Numbered from the stretch's first letter, positions 48,085-59,909 are shown. The stretch: 64,000 nt of DNA from Sternotherus odoratus (GCA_032164245.1 JAVMKO010000007.1:2976001-3040000), one strand, 5' to 3'. Numbers and translations: made by a program. The notes: generated by a model not told the origin, from the sequence alone.

Positions 48085-51000
48085 CAAGAGAGACGTGGAT
48101 TCTCCGCTGAGCCAGTTAGAAATGCCCTGGAGGGTATGGACACAATGTCTTTGCACAACTCTCTGGAGCAAGTCAGTTCAGCGGGAGAAATGGTGAAGTG
48201 GTTCCTGAAAAGCTTGTGATGGGTCCATTAAATGCTCCCGAAGAAGGGCCCTGGCAGGAAGGAATCCGACGTGGGGCTCTAGGTAGCGAAGGTGATAGGA
48301 AACAATGGCTTCGAAAGGATCCCATGCTCTGGAAACAGGTCGCCGCAGTATTCGGCCAGCACTGGAGCACCACCTGGTGACAAGAAGCGAGAACAAATAG
48401 TGCCCACTAGAAAAGCAAACACTTTGCTTTGGAAACCAAGGCCCTGCTAAGGGCTGAGCTCTCAAACGGAGAAGAAAAATCCTTCTCCATCCAGTTCTCT
48501 AACAGGAGATATGACAAATGAGCCAGAGGGAAGGATGCCAGAATGTCTAGTATTGCAAAACGAACCCGTGCAAATTGACCTTTAAGAGCAGAGAAATAAA
48601 ACGGGGAGATCCCTTTGCGCTGATGTTGCAATAAAAGCGCTGCGGCTAGTTTTAATCTCATTAGAAATGTTCAGGCAGTGTGTGTGTGTGTGTGTATGTG
48701 TGTGTGTGTGTAGTTTTCAGGCATGCTCTCGTCTGCTCATTTTCAATAAGTGCCAAATGTCATGAGGATAAATCTAATAACGTCCTATCCTTTTAGAACT
48801 GATTTGTGCTTCGCCCCAAATGCTTTTGGAACAACAGCAATCTCAGCTCTGCATCCAGGGTCCCCCAGCTTTGAAATGACTGTGTTCTCTACCTCCAGAG
48901 ACCCATCTGACAGGAGCACACAACATGACTCTCCTCTCAGCAAAATGGGGTGACTTCTCAGCTTTGAGCCTTGGAACCTCCTCTGCTTGCGCCAGATGCC
49001 AAGGAAGCTGAGATGAAGCGTGTCTATCTGAGAGGGGAACAATACCCTTAGGAGAGCAGAGAAATAAACACATCGTCAGTCTCCCTGGAAACAAATCTTT
49101 AGCATTCATTGTGGTACCCAATTGCATCTCCTAACAGAGGCTCTGACTCATCAAAGAACTTACCACATGTAAGTGCACTGCATTAAAAGTCAAGAGGACT
49201 TAAGCACATGCTTAAAGTTAGTCATATGCTTGAGTGCTTGGCGGAGCAGGGCTGTGCTGTGCAGAAGGTCAGACAGGATAATGGTAGTGGACCCTTCTGG
49301 CTCTAAAATCTATTGAATAACTTTCACATAGGACACCCACTCGTCAGGAAATGATGATAGCTGGCAGCAGCTGCCAGTCTGGGGCTTGACTTCAGGGAAC
49401 CTTGCTAATGAGCATATTGCTTAATACTGCGTGCAGTACGATCTAAACCATGGCATGGATCAGGAGAGACGTGCCTGGTAAGCAGTCATGGGATCAAGCC
49501 TCTGGGTTGGATTGAAACAGGCAGTCTAGGGGAGAAATCTGTAGAGCCAGCTGACCTTCTACTAATTCTACCTTCAAATTAGGAGACAGGAGGTCAAAAA
49601 TATTCCAGTAACATCCCCAAACATTGAACCCTGCAACCATATTTCTAAGGGTTTGAGGCCAGCGCTGTTGAATTGTTTTAATTAGAAAAGTAACACGTTT
49701 AACAGAATTTGGAGTTTGACTATATAAGCTATACTGCAGGGCATTTTATTTCTATTGCCCTACTGCCAGTCCGACCTACTCCCAAACAGTCATTTTCTAG
49801 ACAAAAACGTGAACAAGTGTGCCTGATGGTAGGAAGCAGCACTCTATAAATTCAGTGCTTAATCCCGTGCTAAACTTTGCAACTTTGCATCTCAGTGACA
49901 TTTGTTGCACTGGGCATAAGCGCAATCCCTGCTTTTGACAATGAACGGATTTTCCAGCACGTTGGCTGACATGCTCTGTGGCTGCAGAAGCGAACAAGTT
50001 TGAAATAAAATCAGTTCAAGTTTCACCGTTAATTTTTCCCATTAATATACAACACAAAAGCCTTTCTCTCGCAAGAGAGCAGTGGAAGCATTTGTAACAA
50101 GCAATCCATAACAAAGATATGTACTAGAATAACCAGAGTGGGTTGGGAAGATGGGGATAAAACTCCCTATTTCTGTTTGTAAAAGGCAATTGTTCTATGA
50201 TATCCCAACACCACTGTTGTACAGCCAGGGTGAAACTCAAGTTTATGCACCTTGAGTGAAAGGGGTAGCCCTCAAACTTATGCACCACTTAAATCCTAGG
50301 TTAGTGTTGTATCGAGCAGGCAAGGTACTAACAAACTTTAACAGACTTTATTTAACAACAGTGAAACCTCTTACAAAGCTGCTGCTGCACCCCTCTGTAG
50401 CTCTAACTCAGGCTTGGCTCAACTCCTCCCCCCTCCTTCCTGTTTCCTGTCCTACAATCCCCAGTCCTAATAATTACAAGCAGCATCTAAAACACTTAGC
50501 TTTTAATTTCACCCTCTGTCCTCCAGTGGAGCTAACGTTGAAGGGCAAGAACAGGATCAATTAATTAATTAGGAGCCGAGCTGGGCAAATGTAGTCGTTT
50601 GTAACAGGAGTGGAAGGTGGCACTTCACCCACTGCGGAGAGCTGTAATCGAGTCCCTCTCAGCAGAGGGATAAGAGATAGCTCTCCACTCATTCTGCCAA
50701 AGCAATGCCATCCTCCCAGATACCCACAGCAATGGGGCTTTCACAAATCAAGCCAGAAAGCTATTGAAGGGAACATGCTCCCTCCCCTCCTCCTCTCTCC
50801 CTGCCCCGCCCCAAAACCCCAACAGCTTGTAAATTAAAAGTACTTCAAAGAAAATCAAAACAATTTAGAACTTCCAGCTCTAGGGCTCGATTGTGGTTTT
50901 ACTGATATGATGGATAGATAGCATGACCTGGCTCTCAGGATCTGAGTGGGAGAAAATGCCTGGCACCGCTTTGGTCCATTAGATGGCAAATTCATATTTG

Positions 51001-51677
51001 ATATAAAAATTACAGCTCAGTTTTCAGAGCCATTGCTAAGAGACTTGGGTGCTCTTTCCAATTACAATTAATGGCCACCGATGTTTGCTCTCCCTGGGAG
51101 AACGGCCGTGAGTTCCCACCGCTCTCTGAAGTGCAGCGTGTGCATTTCTCTCTAATTTGCGCACTGCCCACACGGGAGCTTCAGACGTTCAAGGAAAACA
51201 CCTCATTGCAAATGTTGCCTCTGTGTATCAGGGCTGCTTGCAGGAGAGGAAGGGGGGCTTCCAGACAGGGCTTTAGCCAAGTCTGCAACTTGCCAGGATC
51301 TGCAGATAAAGAAAAGGAGAGGCAAGGGTTAATGTTTGACCCTGACAAATGGTCACAGCCCAGGTTATGTGTTTTCTCACAGAGGTCTGCATACAGTAAC
51401 TCCTGAACGCTAGAACAGATACTGACGTTCGTTTCATTACAACAACCTCCAGTATCTCCTACTAGTCACTGCTGATTCTACACACCAGGCAGGCTACTAG
51501 AGAAGGTATTAGTAATCACATTAATTACAGTAGAAACAATACTGAGGGCTTCATTATGCTGGGCACCCTACACACACTTTCCAGGAGGCCTTCATCCCTG
51601 CTCCAAAGACCTCACAATTTAGTACAGAAATGATCCAAATTAAGCGCTCGCTTTTCCCAGTGGTGTTTGTTTTTTAC
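48085..51677. other. Mostly unassigned sequence
   Basis: Just right of the solo LTR, a plus-strand frame (about 48088-48220) reads ALEGMDTMSLHNSLEQVSS before a stop and may be an exon or retroelement relic cut by the LTR. A (TG)n microsatellite lies at 48678-48711. A short CR1-tail-like piece is near 49265-49315. A 'cttaagcacatgcttaaag' module lies near 49200. Confidence 0.35.
48678..48711. repeat. (TG)n microsatellite
   Basis: About 17 TG dinucleotides with one interruption (TA). Confidence 0.95.
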
Positions 51678-51848
51678 CTGGCTATTCACATCCAAATGTT
51701 TGTGCTCTAGACAGGAGCAGTCCTTCTCCACAAGGCCCAGGTTGTTTGCTAAGAGCTTCCAGTCTCTGCGCTTAAGAGACATCTCCATGGCAACCCTCAG
51801 GAGCTGCTTGTCATCCAACCCTGACAGGTCCCTGAAATCCACAGTTGC
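51678..51848 (-). CDS. Internal exon, front half of a probable death domain
   Basis: On the minus strand the acceptor 'ccccattgtttttgtag' ends at 51849, and the donor CAG|GTAAAA starts the next intron at 51677. The exon is exactly 57 codons, phase 0 at both ends, with no stop. The peptide includes LSGLDDKQLLRVAMEMSLKR and RDWKLLANNLGLVEKDCSCL. The order 'D.KQLL......DW..LA..LGL......LE' is the pattern of helices 1-4 of death domains such as those of UNC5-type receptors, which bind partner death domains in signalling. The domain is cut after helix 4, so the rest should lie on a later exon, which I did not find. The upstream exon 53824-54028 ends in phase 0 and fits. The gene is not identified; a ZU5/UPA-death domain protein such as DTHD1 is possible but unproven. 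Confidence 0.6.
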
Positions 51849-53251
51849 CTACAAAAACAATGGGGAAGAGGTGGCTGCTTCCCACTAGCTGAAAGGGGTT
51901 ATCATAAAGCTAAGGGTAGCAGGCCTCATCCAAACCCACTGTAGTCAATGGGGTTCTTTCCCAAAGGACATCAGTGAACTATCTATCAGGTCCCTAGTCT
52001 GATCTGTACCACCCTTGCTGAGAGCACTGGCAAAGCTTCAGCAATGTGGGCTATGATAAGATCCCACATGTAATTCTTCTGAGACTCACCTGGGCTCCCA
52101 AAGGAGTTCCAGAATGTACCCCAGCAGTGGGTTCATGATTTGACTGGGGAGCTAAAGCATTTGGAGACCCTGAAATTGGCCTATGGAAACGCAGGAGATG
52201 GAAGTATTTGGAACCAGGAGAGTGGGCATGGAGCACCAAGCAGGGTAAGGTGATCTTTCCAATCAGCTCCCGGCTGCTCCCCGGGTAGCCATACCTAGCT
52301 CTTAGCACTGCTTCTGTAGGAGGCAGACTCTTTCCTATTGCTAATGCCCTTGTAAGCCCTCTGACAGGCCCAGGCTCATGTGGAAAGGGGGCACATGGGC
52401 GTTACCATTTCCAGTCTCTGTAACGTGCCTGGGTTTGCCCCATGGATTTGGTGGTGCAAAGGAATTTAGCAGAAATTCTTTGGCTCCGTAATCTGGCTTC
52501 CCTTCCCACCCATAATACTGGCTCCTCACAGAGAAGCCTCTGTGAGGTGAGGGAAGAGGGGAGTATGCCACAGAGTCAGTTGTACGTCTTCTTGGCTCAC
52601 AACAAGATAAGCATGTTTCCATCATCCTTTAATTTCACAGAGTAACAGAAACAACTCCTGTGGATTAAAGATGGGATTTTCCAAGGGAATCGTGGAAGTT
52701 GGAGATTTAGCTCCTGTCAGCTCCTTGTAGGATCGACTTTTCTCAGGAAACCCCACCCCCGGAAAACGCTCCATAAAACAGAGATGGAGATTAATGCCCT
52801 CGGGATGCTACTGGGGTGCAGGGCCTATCCCTGCTATCTCTGAGGAAAGAGAGGCTTCTTCAGCAATGAATCACAAGACGCCACCTCTTGTGGGGTGTTA
52901 TGTGGGTGTTAATAGTTTCACTGTAATTCCCTTGCTGAAAACCCACATCAGTTGTTAATGGACACCAAGTCCGTTCAGCCATGTTCAGCCGTTCAGTTCA
53001 ACCATGACTAGTGATTCAAGGGAATCCATTTCCGAGTGCGCAACCGGTGACAGCTGAACTGGCCCTGGTTTTTCAGAAAGTGTCGAGCCCTCTGCATCTG
53101 GCTCCTCCCTGGTGCCTCAGGCTGGGTGCCTGAAATCACGAGTCGCTTTTAAAAATCTTGGCCGGCGACTGTTGAGATTTTCCCCCGGAGCCAAAGGGTT
53201 AACGGTTTATTTAAAATGAAATGTTGTGCATTAAAAATCTTGAATTTAGAG
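51849..53251. other. Intron of the candidate minus-strand gene, left part
   Basis: Contains a palindromic half-module near 51925. Frames near 52050-52645 lack splice context. No conserved element was recognised. Confidence 0.4.
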
Positions 53252-53765
53252 ATCATAGAAATGGAGAGCTGGAAAAGGGACCTCGTGAGGTCATTGAGCT
53301 CATCCCCATCCTGAGGCAGGACTAAGTGAACCTATCTCAGCCAGGTGGTGGGACAACCTGTTCTTAAAAACGTCCAGTGATGGGGATTCTACAACCTCCC
53401 TTGGATGCCTGTTCCAGAGCTAAACTAGCCTCATAGTTAGAAAATTGTTCCTAATAGCTAACGTAAATCTCCCTTGCTGCAGACTAAGTCCGTTACTTCT
53501 TGGCCTACCTTCAGTGGACATGGAGGATAATTGATTACTGTCCTCTTCCTAACAACTCTTAACATATATGAAGATTGTTATGTCCCCATTCAGCCTTCCT
53601 GTCTAGTCAAAACCTTTCCTCATAGGCTATGGTTTTTAACCCTCTTATTTTTGTTGCTCTTATCTGGATTTTCTACTACTTGTCCTATCTTTCTGAAAGT
53701 GTTCTACCCACAACTGGACACAACTCTTTAGCTGAGGCCTCAACAGTGCTGGGTAGAGTGGAACT
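53252..53765 (-). mobile_element. CR1-type LINE fragment, intronic
   Basis: Left end 'gatcatagaaatggagagc' is a CR1 3' end. It is followed in reverse by 'gtggggattctacaacctc', 'gttctacccacaactggac' and 'tgctgggtagagtggaac', which are 3' UTR and ORF2 C-terminal blocks. It is more diverged than the copies at 36755 and 38980. It lies between the two candidate exons in the same orientation as the gene. Confidence 0.7.
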
Positions 53766-53823
53766 TGTTTGCTGCCTTCTCTGACCTATCACATGGGTGT
53801 TGAAAAATTAAATCTCTACTTAC

Positions 53824-54028
53824 TGTAGGAAAAGATGGCTGTAATTCCTTAAGAAGAGTGATGTTTGATGGTATTATGGGAAAATGCATCATGGATGTCA
53901 ACTTATGTTGTGGAAGGGTCCGTGTCCAAGCAACAAACTGATCTTCATCAATATAACCTAATCGGATATTAATACAATCTAAGAATACAGATATATGGTT
54001 TTTGTTCTTCAAAGCTGTATGCCGCCAG
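53824..54028 (-). CDS. Internal exon upstream of the death-domain-like exon
   Basis: On the minus strand an acceptor 'acatacctccag' (weak pyrimidine tract) precedes position 54028. The donor ACA|GTAAGT, close to the ideal consensus, follows position 53824. The 205-bp exon holds one base completing a split codon and then 68 open codons. The peptide contains HISVFLDCINIRLGYIDEDQ and MMHFPIIPSNITLLKELQPS. It ends in phase 0, matching the phase-0 start of the exon at 51848. I do not recognise a domain here. In proteins with a ZU5-UPA-death layout the segment before the death domain is the UPA domain, which this could be, but that is inference. The acceptor is the weaker of the two boundaries. Confidence 0.55.
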
Positions 54029-54607
54029 CTGGAGGTATGTAAATTTCAGAGATAAATCATGCAAGCTTAAAGCCATTATTCACTAGCAGTGGTCAAAATT
54101 ATTTTCCAAGTGAAACTTGGAATTACACTGCACTGTACAGTATTTGGATTTTATTTTTTCCCTTCATTCCCTGGTAAGTATCTTAGGTGATATGACTTAT
54201 ATGACTATATAATGAAAAACTATTCACATGACAATCTTTCCAGTTTCAAACATGACAGAAAAGAAAAAGATCAGTAAATTTTGGCCTTGCTTTGCTACTA
54301 TTAAAGAATCATACACTTACAGTCATAGTTAAGGTTGTACCTACTTTACATCATAAATGTAATTGTGACCCCCAATACAGCATTCTCATTCTCTCATTTC
54401 AAAGGTTTGTTTTGAATACCTTGAAATGTCCTGCGGACTTCAGCTTCTTAGTTCATAAACATAATTGGTCAGTGGTTAGAGTTCTAAGCACACAACCTAC
54501 AGATACAAAACTAAAAAGCAAACAAAGAAACTCAAGCCATCTAATAATAGTACATATCCACTTCTCTACCCAGCAGCTCGACATTATATAAAAGTGAGGT
54601 ATTATAC
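54029..54607. other. Unassigned, probably intronic
   Basis: AT-rich. No repeat recognised. A plus-strand 99-codon frame is not supported. Confidence 0.4.
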
Positions 54608-54615
54608 ACCTAGGG
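54608..54615. repeat. 8-bp target-site duplication (left) of hAT copy 1
   Basis: ACCTAGGG, identical to 56804-56811 on the other side of the element. Confidence 0.95.
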
Positions 54616-56803
54616 CAGGCATGTCCAAAGTCCGGCCCGGGGGCCAATTGAGGCCCGTGTTCTAATTTTAACCGGCCCGTAGACGCTTTTCTAAAATCAA
54701 TACTATGCGGCCCGCCAGCACTGTCGCCAACCAGTGCGTGGAGCCGCAGCCGAAGGAGAGGGGCGGGGTCAGTAAGAGGCGAGCGGCGGGGGGGGGGGGA
54801 GAAGAGCGGAGGCGGAGCCGGGGGAGAAGAGCGGAGGCGGAGCCGGGGCCGGGGCCCGAGGTGAGGCGGAGCCGGCGGAGAAGAGCGGAGGCGGAGCCGG
54901 GGCCGGGGCACGAGGCGAAGCGAGGCGGAGAAGAGCGGAGTCAGGGCCGGGGCACGAGGCGAAGCGAGGCAGAGCCGGCAGAGAAGAGCGGAGTCAGAGC
55001 CGGGGCCGGGGCACGAGGCGAGGCAAGGCAAGGCAAGCCCGGGGAGGGGGGGAGTGAGAGCACGGCTGGAGCGGGGGGGGGGGGGGAGGGAGGGAGGAAG
55101 GGGGGGAAGGAGGAGGGAAGAAGAGCGAGAGCACGGCTGGAGGGGGGGGAGGGAAGAAGAGCGAGAGCGCGGCTGGAGAGGGGAGGGAAGAAGAGCGAGA
55201 GCGCGGCTGGAGGGGGGAGGGAAGAAGAGCGAGAGCGCGGCTGGAGGGGAGGGGGAGGGAAGAAGAGCGAGAGTGCGGCCGGAGGGGAGGGGGAGGGAAG
55301 AAGAGCGAGAGCGCAGCCGGAGGGGAGGGGGAGGGAAGAAGAGCGAGACCGCGGCCGGAGGGGAGGGGGAGGGAAGAAGAGCGAGAGCGCGGCTGGATGG
55401 GGGGGGAGAAGAGCCGGTGCCGGGGGGAGGCAAGTGGCAGGAGCCCCGCATGTCTGCCGGGGAACAGGGTGCTTTCCCACTTTGCAGGGAATAGCTACCA
55501 TCATCTCTATTTTTAAATTAGCAAATTGCATTTTAAATAGTTTTCAGGGCATTTAAAAACTTTTTTCTGTAATAAATGAAAGCGCAGTGATATTTAGATG
55601 AGTTGTGTGCCAGGAAGAGAAAACTACCAAACAAGCACCTAAAGATCCCCTGTCTTCACATGCTTGATTTCATTCCTTAATTAGAGCCATTAATCAGTAG
55701 ATATGAGATATGAGGCTTAAGGGCCGCCAAGACAGAGAGCCTCCAGCTACCGGGGCTGCTCCTGTCACCCCCTCCCCCCTTCTGCTGAGTCCATAATTGG
55801 CCCCACACCCCAGGAGGTGATGATGGCTAGGAGAACAGGTCTTTCACCTTCCTGCTGCCTGCGGGGCATGCATAGTGCAGGGGTGTGGGGTCTGATTGCA
55901 GGCACTAGCAGAAGAAGGTGGGGGGAAGAGACCCCCTCCACCTCCCCAACCGAGATCCAGCCACGGACCTACCTGCTGGATACTTCCTGGCTCTCTTCCC
56001 CCCCCCCCCCTGCAAGCCCTGCTCCAGCTCCCAATGGGAGCCATGGAGCTAGTGCTTTTGGCTGGAGAGTCCCCTTGGAGCCAGAGACCTCCAGAGCTGG
56101 TGAGTGTGGCCAGGGAAGGGGGGCAGGGTCAAGTGTGGATGAGTGTTTCGGATGCTGGGCTGTGAGGATTGGTGTGGACTGTGGAGGATGTCCGGTGGAG
56201 GGCGCAAAATAAAAAGAACAACAATATCAAGACTATCAAATTATTCATTTCTTTTCATTAAATATATAAGGTAAATAATGAAATTAGTAAAATTTCAAAC
56301 CAAACATATATTCTAATATGCAATGCTACCTTATGCAATATTCATTTAAAAAGTTTAAAATAAGCAGTGCTCCAGGAAAAGGGAATGGGGGGGGGGGGGG
56401 GCAGAGGCGCAAGATACAATTTTTGCCAAGTTCGCTATTTTATAGCAGCTTCCCTCTCCTGCAAATCTGGGTCTGTGTCCATTGCTCCTTTTTGCTGCTT
56501 CTCTCTGGTCTGGTGCTAACCCCTGAGGGTTATGTCTGCTCTTAGTCAGCCCACTTGACAAGTTTGATTGTCCTTGATCTGTCTCTCCTTCCTCATTCAC
56601 ACCTCATTCATTCAACAGGGCACTTGATTATAAAGTCGGGGGGGGGGAGCGAGAGCATGCCGGAGCGGCGGGAGGAGAGCGGGGGGGGGGGGGGAGAAGA
56701 GCAAGAGCGCGGCCGGAGCGCGGGGGGGGGGGAGGGGGTCGGCCCTCACACATCTTCACCTTACCAAATCTGGCCCTCTTCCAAAAAAGTTTGGACACCC
56801 CTG
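54616..56803. mobile_element. Complete non-autonomous hAT transposon, copy 1 (2188 bp)
   Basis: Left terminus CAGGCATGTCCAAAGTCCGG; the right terminus, read inward, is CAGGGGTGTCCAAACTTTTT. These imperfect inverted repeats are flanked by perfect 8-bp duplications (ACCTAGGG), diagnostic of a hAT insertion. Internal order: a GC-rich left end with 'gcggagccg' units (54770-55020), a 39-bp G-rich minisatellite (55120-55400), a unique section, an AT-rich section (56200-56360), poly-G tracts, and the right end. No transposase frame exists. The 332-codon minus frame and 283-codon plus frame here are low-complexity products of the minisatellite. It is nearly identical to copy 2 at 59910. Confidence 0.93.
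55120..55400. repeat. 39-bp G-rich minisatellite inside hAT copy 1
   Basis: The unit is 'gaagaagagcgagagcgcgg' plus 'ccggaggggagggggaggg', about 7-8 copies with length variants. It is strongly purine-skewed (G and A on the plus strand) with many GGG runs. Confidence 0.9.
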
Positions 56804-56811
56804 ACCTAGGG
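56804..56811. repeat. 8-bp target-site duplication (right) of hAT copy 1
   Basis: ACCTAGGG, matching 54608-54615. Confidence 0.95.
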
Positions 56812-58699
56812 GAATTGTGTGCAACTGCACATGCCCAGAATTCATGTCCTCCACAGATTTTTTTTTTCTCTGCAGAATATAGATACTGCTGGAGAGATGC
56901 TGCAGTTACACTTTTCACCCACCGGGGTTGCTGTGGTGCCAGGAGAGAGGGCAGCCAGCCGATGGAGAGGGAGGGGGAAGAGGCTGCATTCCTCACACTG
57001 GGCCCAGATGAGGAGGCCCAGGAGGACAGAGCTGGGGGGGGGGGGGGAATAGGGACACGGGCTCAGGAGCTATTGGGGTGACAGCATTGAGCCAGGGGCT
57101 GAATGGGAGGGGGGCTGCTGGGTCACATGGGGACACAGGGGTGGGGGAGTGTAGGGATACATGGGGATGAGGGCAGATGTGCCTGACTGAATGGGAGATG
57201 CTAGGAGTCAGCCAGGGTCCCCAACTCCCTAATAATTCCTACCCTCCAAAAATCATTCCCTACTTCTTCCGTCCACACCTAACAACCCTCCAGGTTCACT
57301 CCAGGCTCATTCCCGCTCCCTCAGTTCCTCCGTTACCCCTGACTACCCCAACCCTCAGGGGTGCAGGAAATATACATTTGTGTATTGTAGCTGAAATGAA
57401 TTACTCACAGTTCTCTATTAATATGCATACTAAGGAATCTAGTTATCTAAAAACATTTCCTGAATCTTTGTTATTTGTTTGTCTCTATTGTTACAGACAA
57501 ACTTGCTGAGAGGTATTTTGAAATAAATTGCTAAAATAATTGAGACTGACTGATTATATTGTACTAGTTTGACAAATAAAAGATGCAGAATTTTAATTTC
57601 TTTGCCCAGAATTCTCCCAGTATTATTGCAGACCATGCGTGGCAACCTTACCTCTGCCCTTTCAGCTGACTCTTCTGTGCACACCTCTGTGCCCAACTTC
57701 CCCCTCCCAATACTATAATTTATTTGTGTTACTGTACCCCTGGGAGTCCCAGTCATGGCCCAGGATCCCATTGTGCTAGGATCTGTACAAACATAGAAGA
57801 AAGATTAGCTGTGTACATTTGGTGTGACAGTGTGGTGTATGGGGAGGGGATGGAAGATGGAAAGAGCAGAGTTAAGGTTGTGGCATAGGGTAACTGTGGC
57901 AAAGTGGGCACCTGGGGGTGGCAGAGTAGATAGTATCTATTGTTAGGTGGTTTATGCCAGCACCATGACCTCTGTCATCCTAAATGGCCCAAAAGAGCCA
58001 TAGGACAACTATAAATGTGGCCCCAAAAGCTCATTATCAGAGTCCAACTCAGACTCTCCACCTATTCGTGTACGCGATCCTGCCTCCCTGCTGCTGTGTG
58101 CCATGGGCGGTCACTTACACCTACGCAGCATGAGGGTAGTGAGGGGGTAAAATGCTTCCCAATCAGAACAGCATCTCTTGTATCATGCACATTCCTCCAG
58201 TGAAAAGTGAACACACAAGGCTCAGAGCAACGGGGAATCAGGAATCTTTCCTCCACTGCGTTCTACTCCGGCTCGCCTTTGAAGCATGACTGTACCTTCT
58301 GAAAATCCTCCTGCAGGTGAGAAGGTGCTGTCAGTAACGGGAACCAGGGGGAGCCAGTGTGATGACTGGCCCCAGCTGGCGGAATTGACAGGCTGTGGCT
58401 ACGGGGTTTCTTGGGGAGGAGGGAGCTTCAGCTGTCAGTAACAATGACAAACAACATGGCTGGAACGAGGCCCTTGTCTTATCCAGGGAACCCCTCAATT
58501 CCATCTGCCTCAGTTTCTCTCAGTTTCCACAGATAGCACTGTGCTATATCCGTGACAGAAAAACAGATGTTTCCTTCCAATTTCCCAGGCTACCCCATCA
58601 CTCCCGCTGCTGCTCTCAGGACAACAGCTTTTCAAAATCATGATGTATGTATTCCCTCCCAAACATGGCAAATAATTAACTCCACAGCTGCACCATGAC
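56812..58699. other. Unassigned, possibly intronic
   Basis: A poly-G tract near 57036. The 'cattgtgctaggatctgtac' module of the MIR-associated repeat is near 57768. At 58296-58322 the bases read CTGCAG|GTGAGA as a plus-strand donor, and also form a strong minus-strand acceptor ('cttctcacctgcag') followed by a short open minus frame. I cannot decide between the two readings. Confidence 0.4.
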
Positions 58700-58843
58700 C
58701 TTGATTGCTTTTATCCACTTCACTGAGGTAAAGAGTGGCAAGTTCATGAACGGTCTCCGGATCTTCTCCGGGGTACAGGTTCTGCGGCAGAGTCTGCAGC
58801 TGGGCCTTACCGCTGATGCCAGATGTTATGGTCTGAAGTAATC
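58700..58843 (-). CDS. Candidate exon, unknown product
   Basis: On the minus strand 'gatccttctcattcag' is a strong acceptor before position 58843. A plausible though weaker donor CAAG|GTCATG follows 58700. The 144 bp hold two bases completing a codon, 47 open codons and one base. The peptide includes LLQTITSGISGKAQLQTLPQ and YPGEDPETVHELATLYLSEV, whose composition looks like real protein. The same frame stays open on both sides for some distance, so the limits are uncertain. It lies on the same strand as, and upstream of, the exons at 53824 and 51678. Its phase-1 end does not join directly to the phase-2 start at 54028, so another exon would be needed if they belong together. Confidence 0.4.
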
Positions 58844-59273
58844 CTGAATGAGAAGGATCAGAATAAAACCGCCTGTTACATTCCGATTGGCTTAAACTAT
58901 TAACAAGTTCTTGATGTGTTGCTAGGTAAAGTTGGTTTGGCCCATTGATTCTGCCTCTGTAACTGCCATGGGATGGGTTGAGGCTAATTCTTGCCGGATG
59001 GTTTGATCAGAAGACACAGGACATGGTCAGTATCAATGTTTCTCTAATTTCAGAGGAATACTTCGGATGTCTCCAAATCATCTCAGAGTACCTTCTCTGT
59101 TCCGGTGTGAGAACAGCATGCTTCTAGCCATTCATAACTCAGGACACTTCCCAAAAACAAGGGAAGGTAGCCCCAGAATCCTGGCTAAATATCTTGAGTC
59201 ACTGCATTTTGCTTATCTAAATGACCTTGTCCTTCCAGTTGGACATGGTGTTTTCTTCCTGTCCTAAAACCAT
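58844..59273. other. Unassigned sequence
   Basis: No recognised repeat. The minus-strand frame of the candidate exon continues open to about 58985. Confidence 0.35.
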
Positions 59274-59480
59274 TAGGGCATGGTTAGACTGGCGCTTGGC
59301 GGCGCAAAACCCCTCCAGTAGCGCAATAATTTTCCTAGCGTACACACTTCAAAGGGAGATTTTGCGAAATGACTCACTGTTTAAAGCGCAAGTGTTAAAC
59401 CTCCTTTCCGAGAGTGATAAACCTTTTTGCGCTAGCGTTATAGCGCAAGGGTGGGAATGTGGACACCCATGGGATCTCTT
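59274..59480. mobile_element. MITE ('tagggcatggttagac' type)
   Basis: Begins 'tagggcatggttagactgg' and contains 'gtagcgcaataattttcc' and 'gcgctagcgttatagcgc'. It resembles the element at 17006. 'tttagcgctacaagg' near 59872 suggests the element, or a second copy, extends up to the hAT insertion. Confidence 0.45.
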
Positions 59481-59493
59481 GGATGCCTCCAAG

Positions 59494-59577
59494 CCATGTA
59501 AAGCCATCAGCAAGCCATTTAAGGCCATCAGCAAGCCATTAACGACAATCAACATGCCATGTAAGGCAAATGACGTG
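59494..59577. repeat. 21-bp tandem repeat, 4 units
   Basis: Four consecutive 21-bp units begin ccatgtaaagccatcag, ccatttaaggccatcag, ccattaacgacaatcaa and ccatgtaaggcaaatga. The first two are nearly identical; the last two are diverged. Confidence 0.8.
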
Positions 59578-59909
59578 AGGTGTTGTTTTATAAAAGCGGA
59601 AGTAGCTTTGCAGTTTCTCTCTAACAACTCACACAGCAAATAACCAGTGAAAATGCTTGCGGACGGAGCTGTGTGTCTGAAATAGACAGCCTGTCAGTTT
59701 TCGCTAACGAAAACTCACTGACAGCCAGATCTCGTCTCCCTGTGAACAACTTCCCAGTTCCCCCTCGCCCCCCTTCTTTGCAAAGCACGTTTCACCCAGC
59801 TGAATGCTGGGATACCTGCCCTATCCCGCTATTGTCACTGCCGCCAGAAGTGCTACAAATGTATCCATTCTTTAGCGCTACAAGGTTTCAATCTGCACAG
59901 GCTCTAGCG

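Noticed and set aside
54453..55556. Open frames of 332 (-), 283 (+) and 196 (-) codons
   Set aside because: They are low-complexity Arg/Gly/Glu or Pro/Ser/Leu readings of the 39-bp minisatellite and GC-rich hAT interior. They are open on both strands at once because the unit length is a multiple of three and lacks stops.
58296..58322. Micro-exon on the minus strand after a strong acceptor
   Set aside because: The same bases form an equally strong plus-strand donor, and the open minus frame after it has no clear donor, so the reading is ambiguous.
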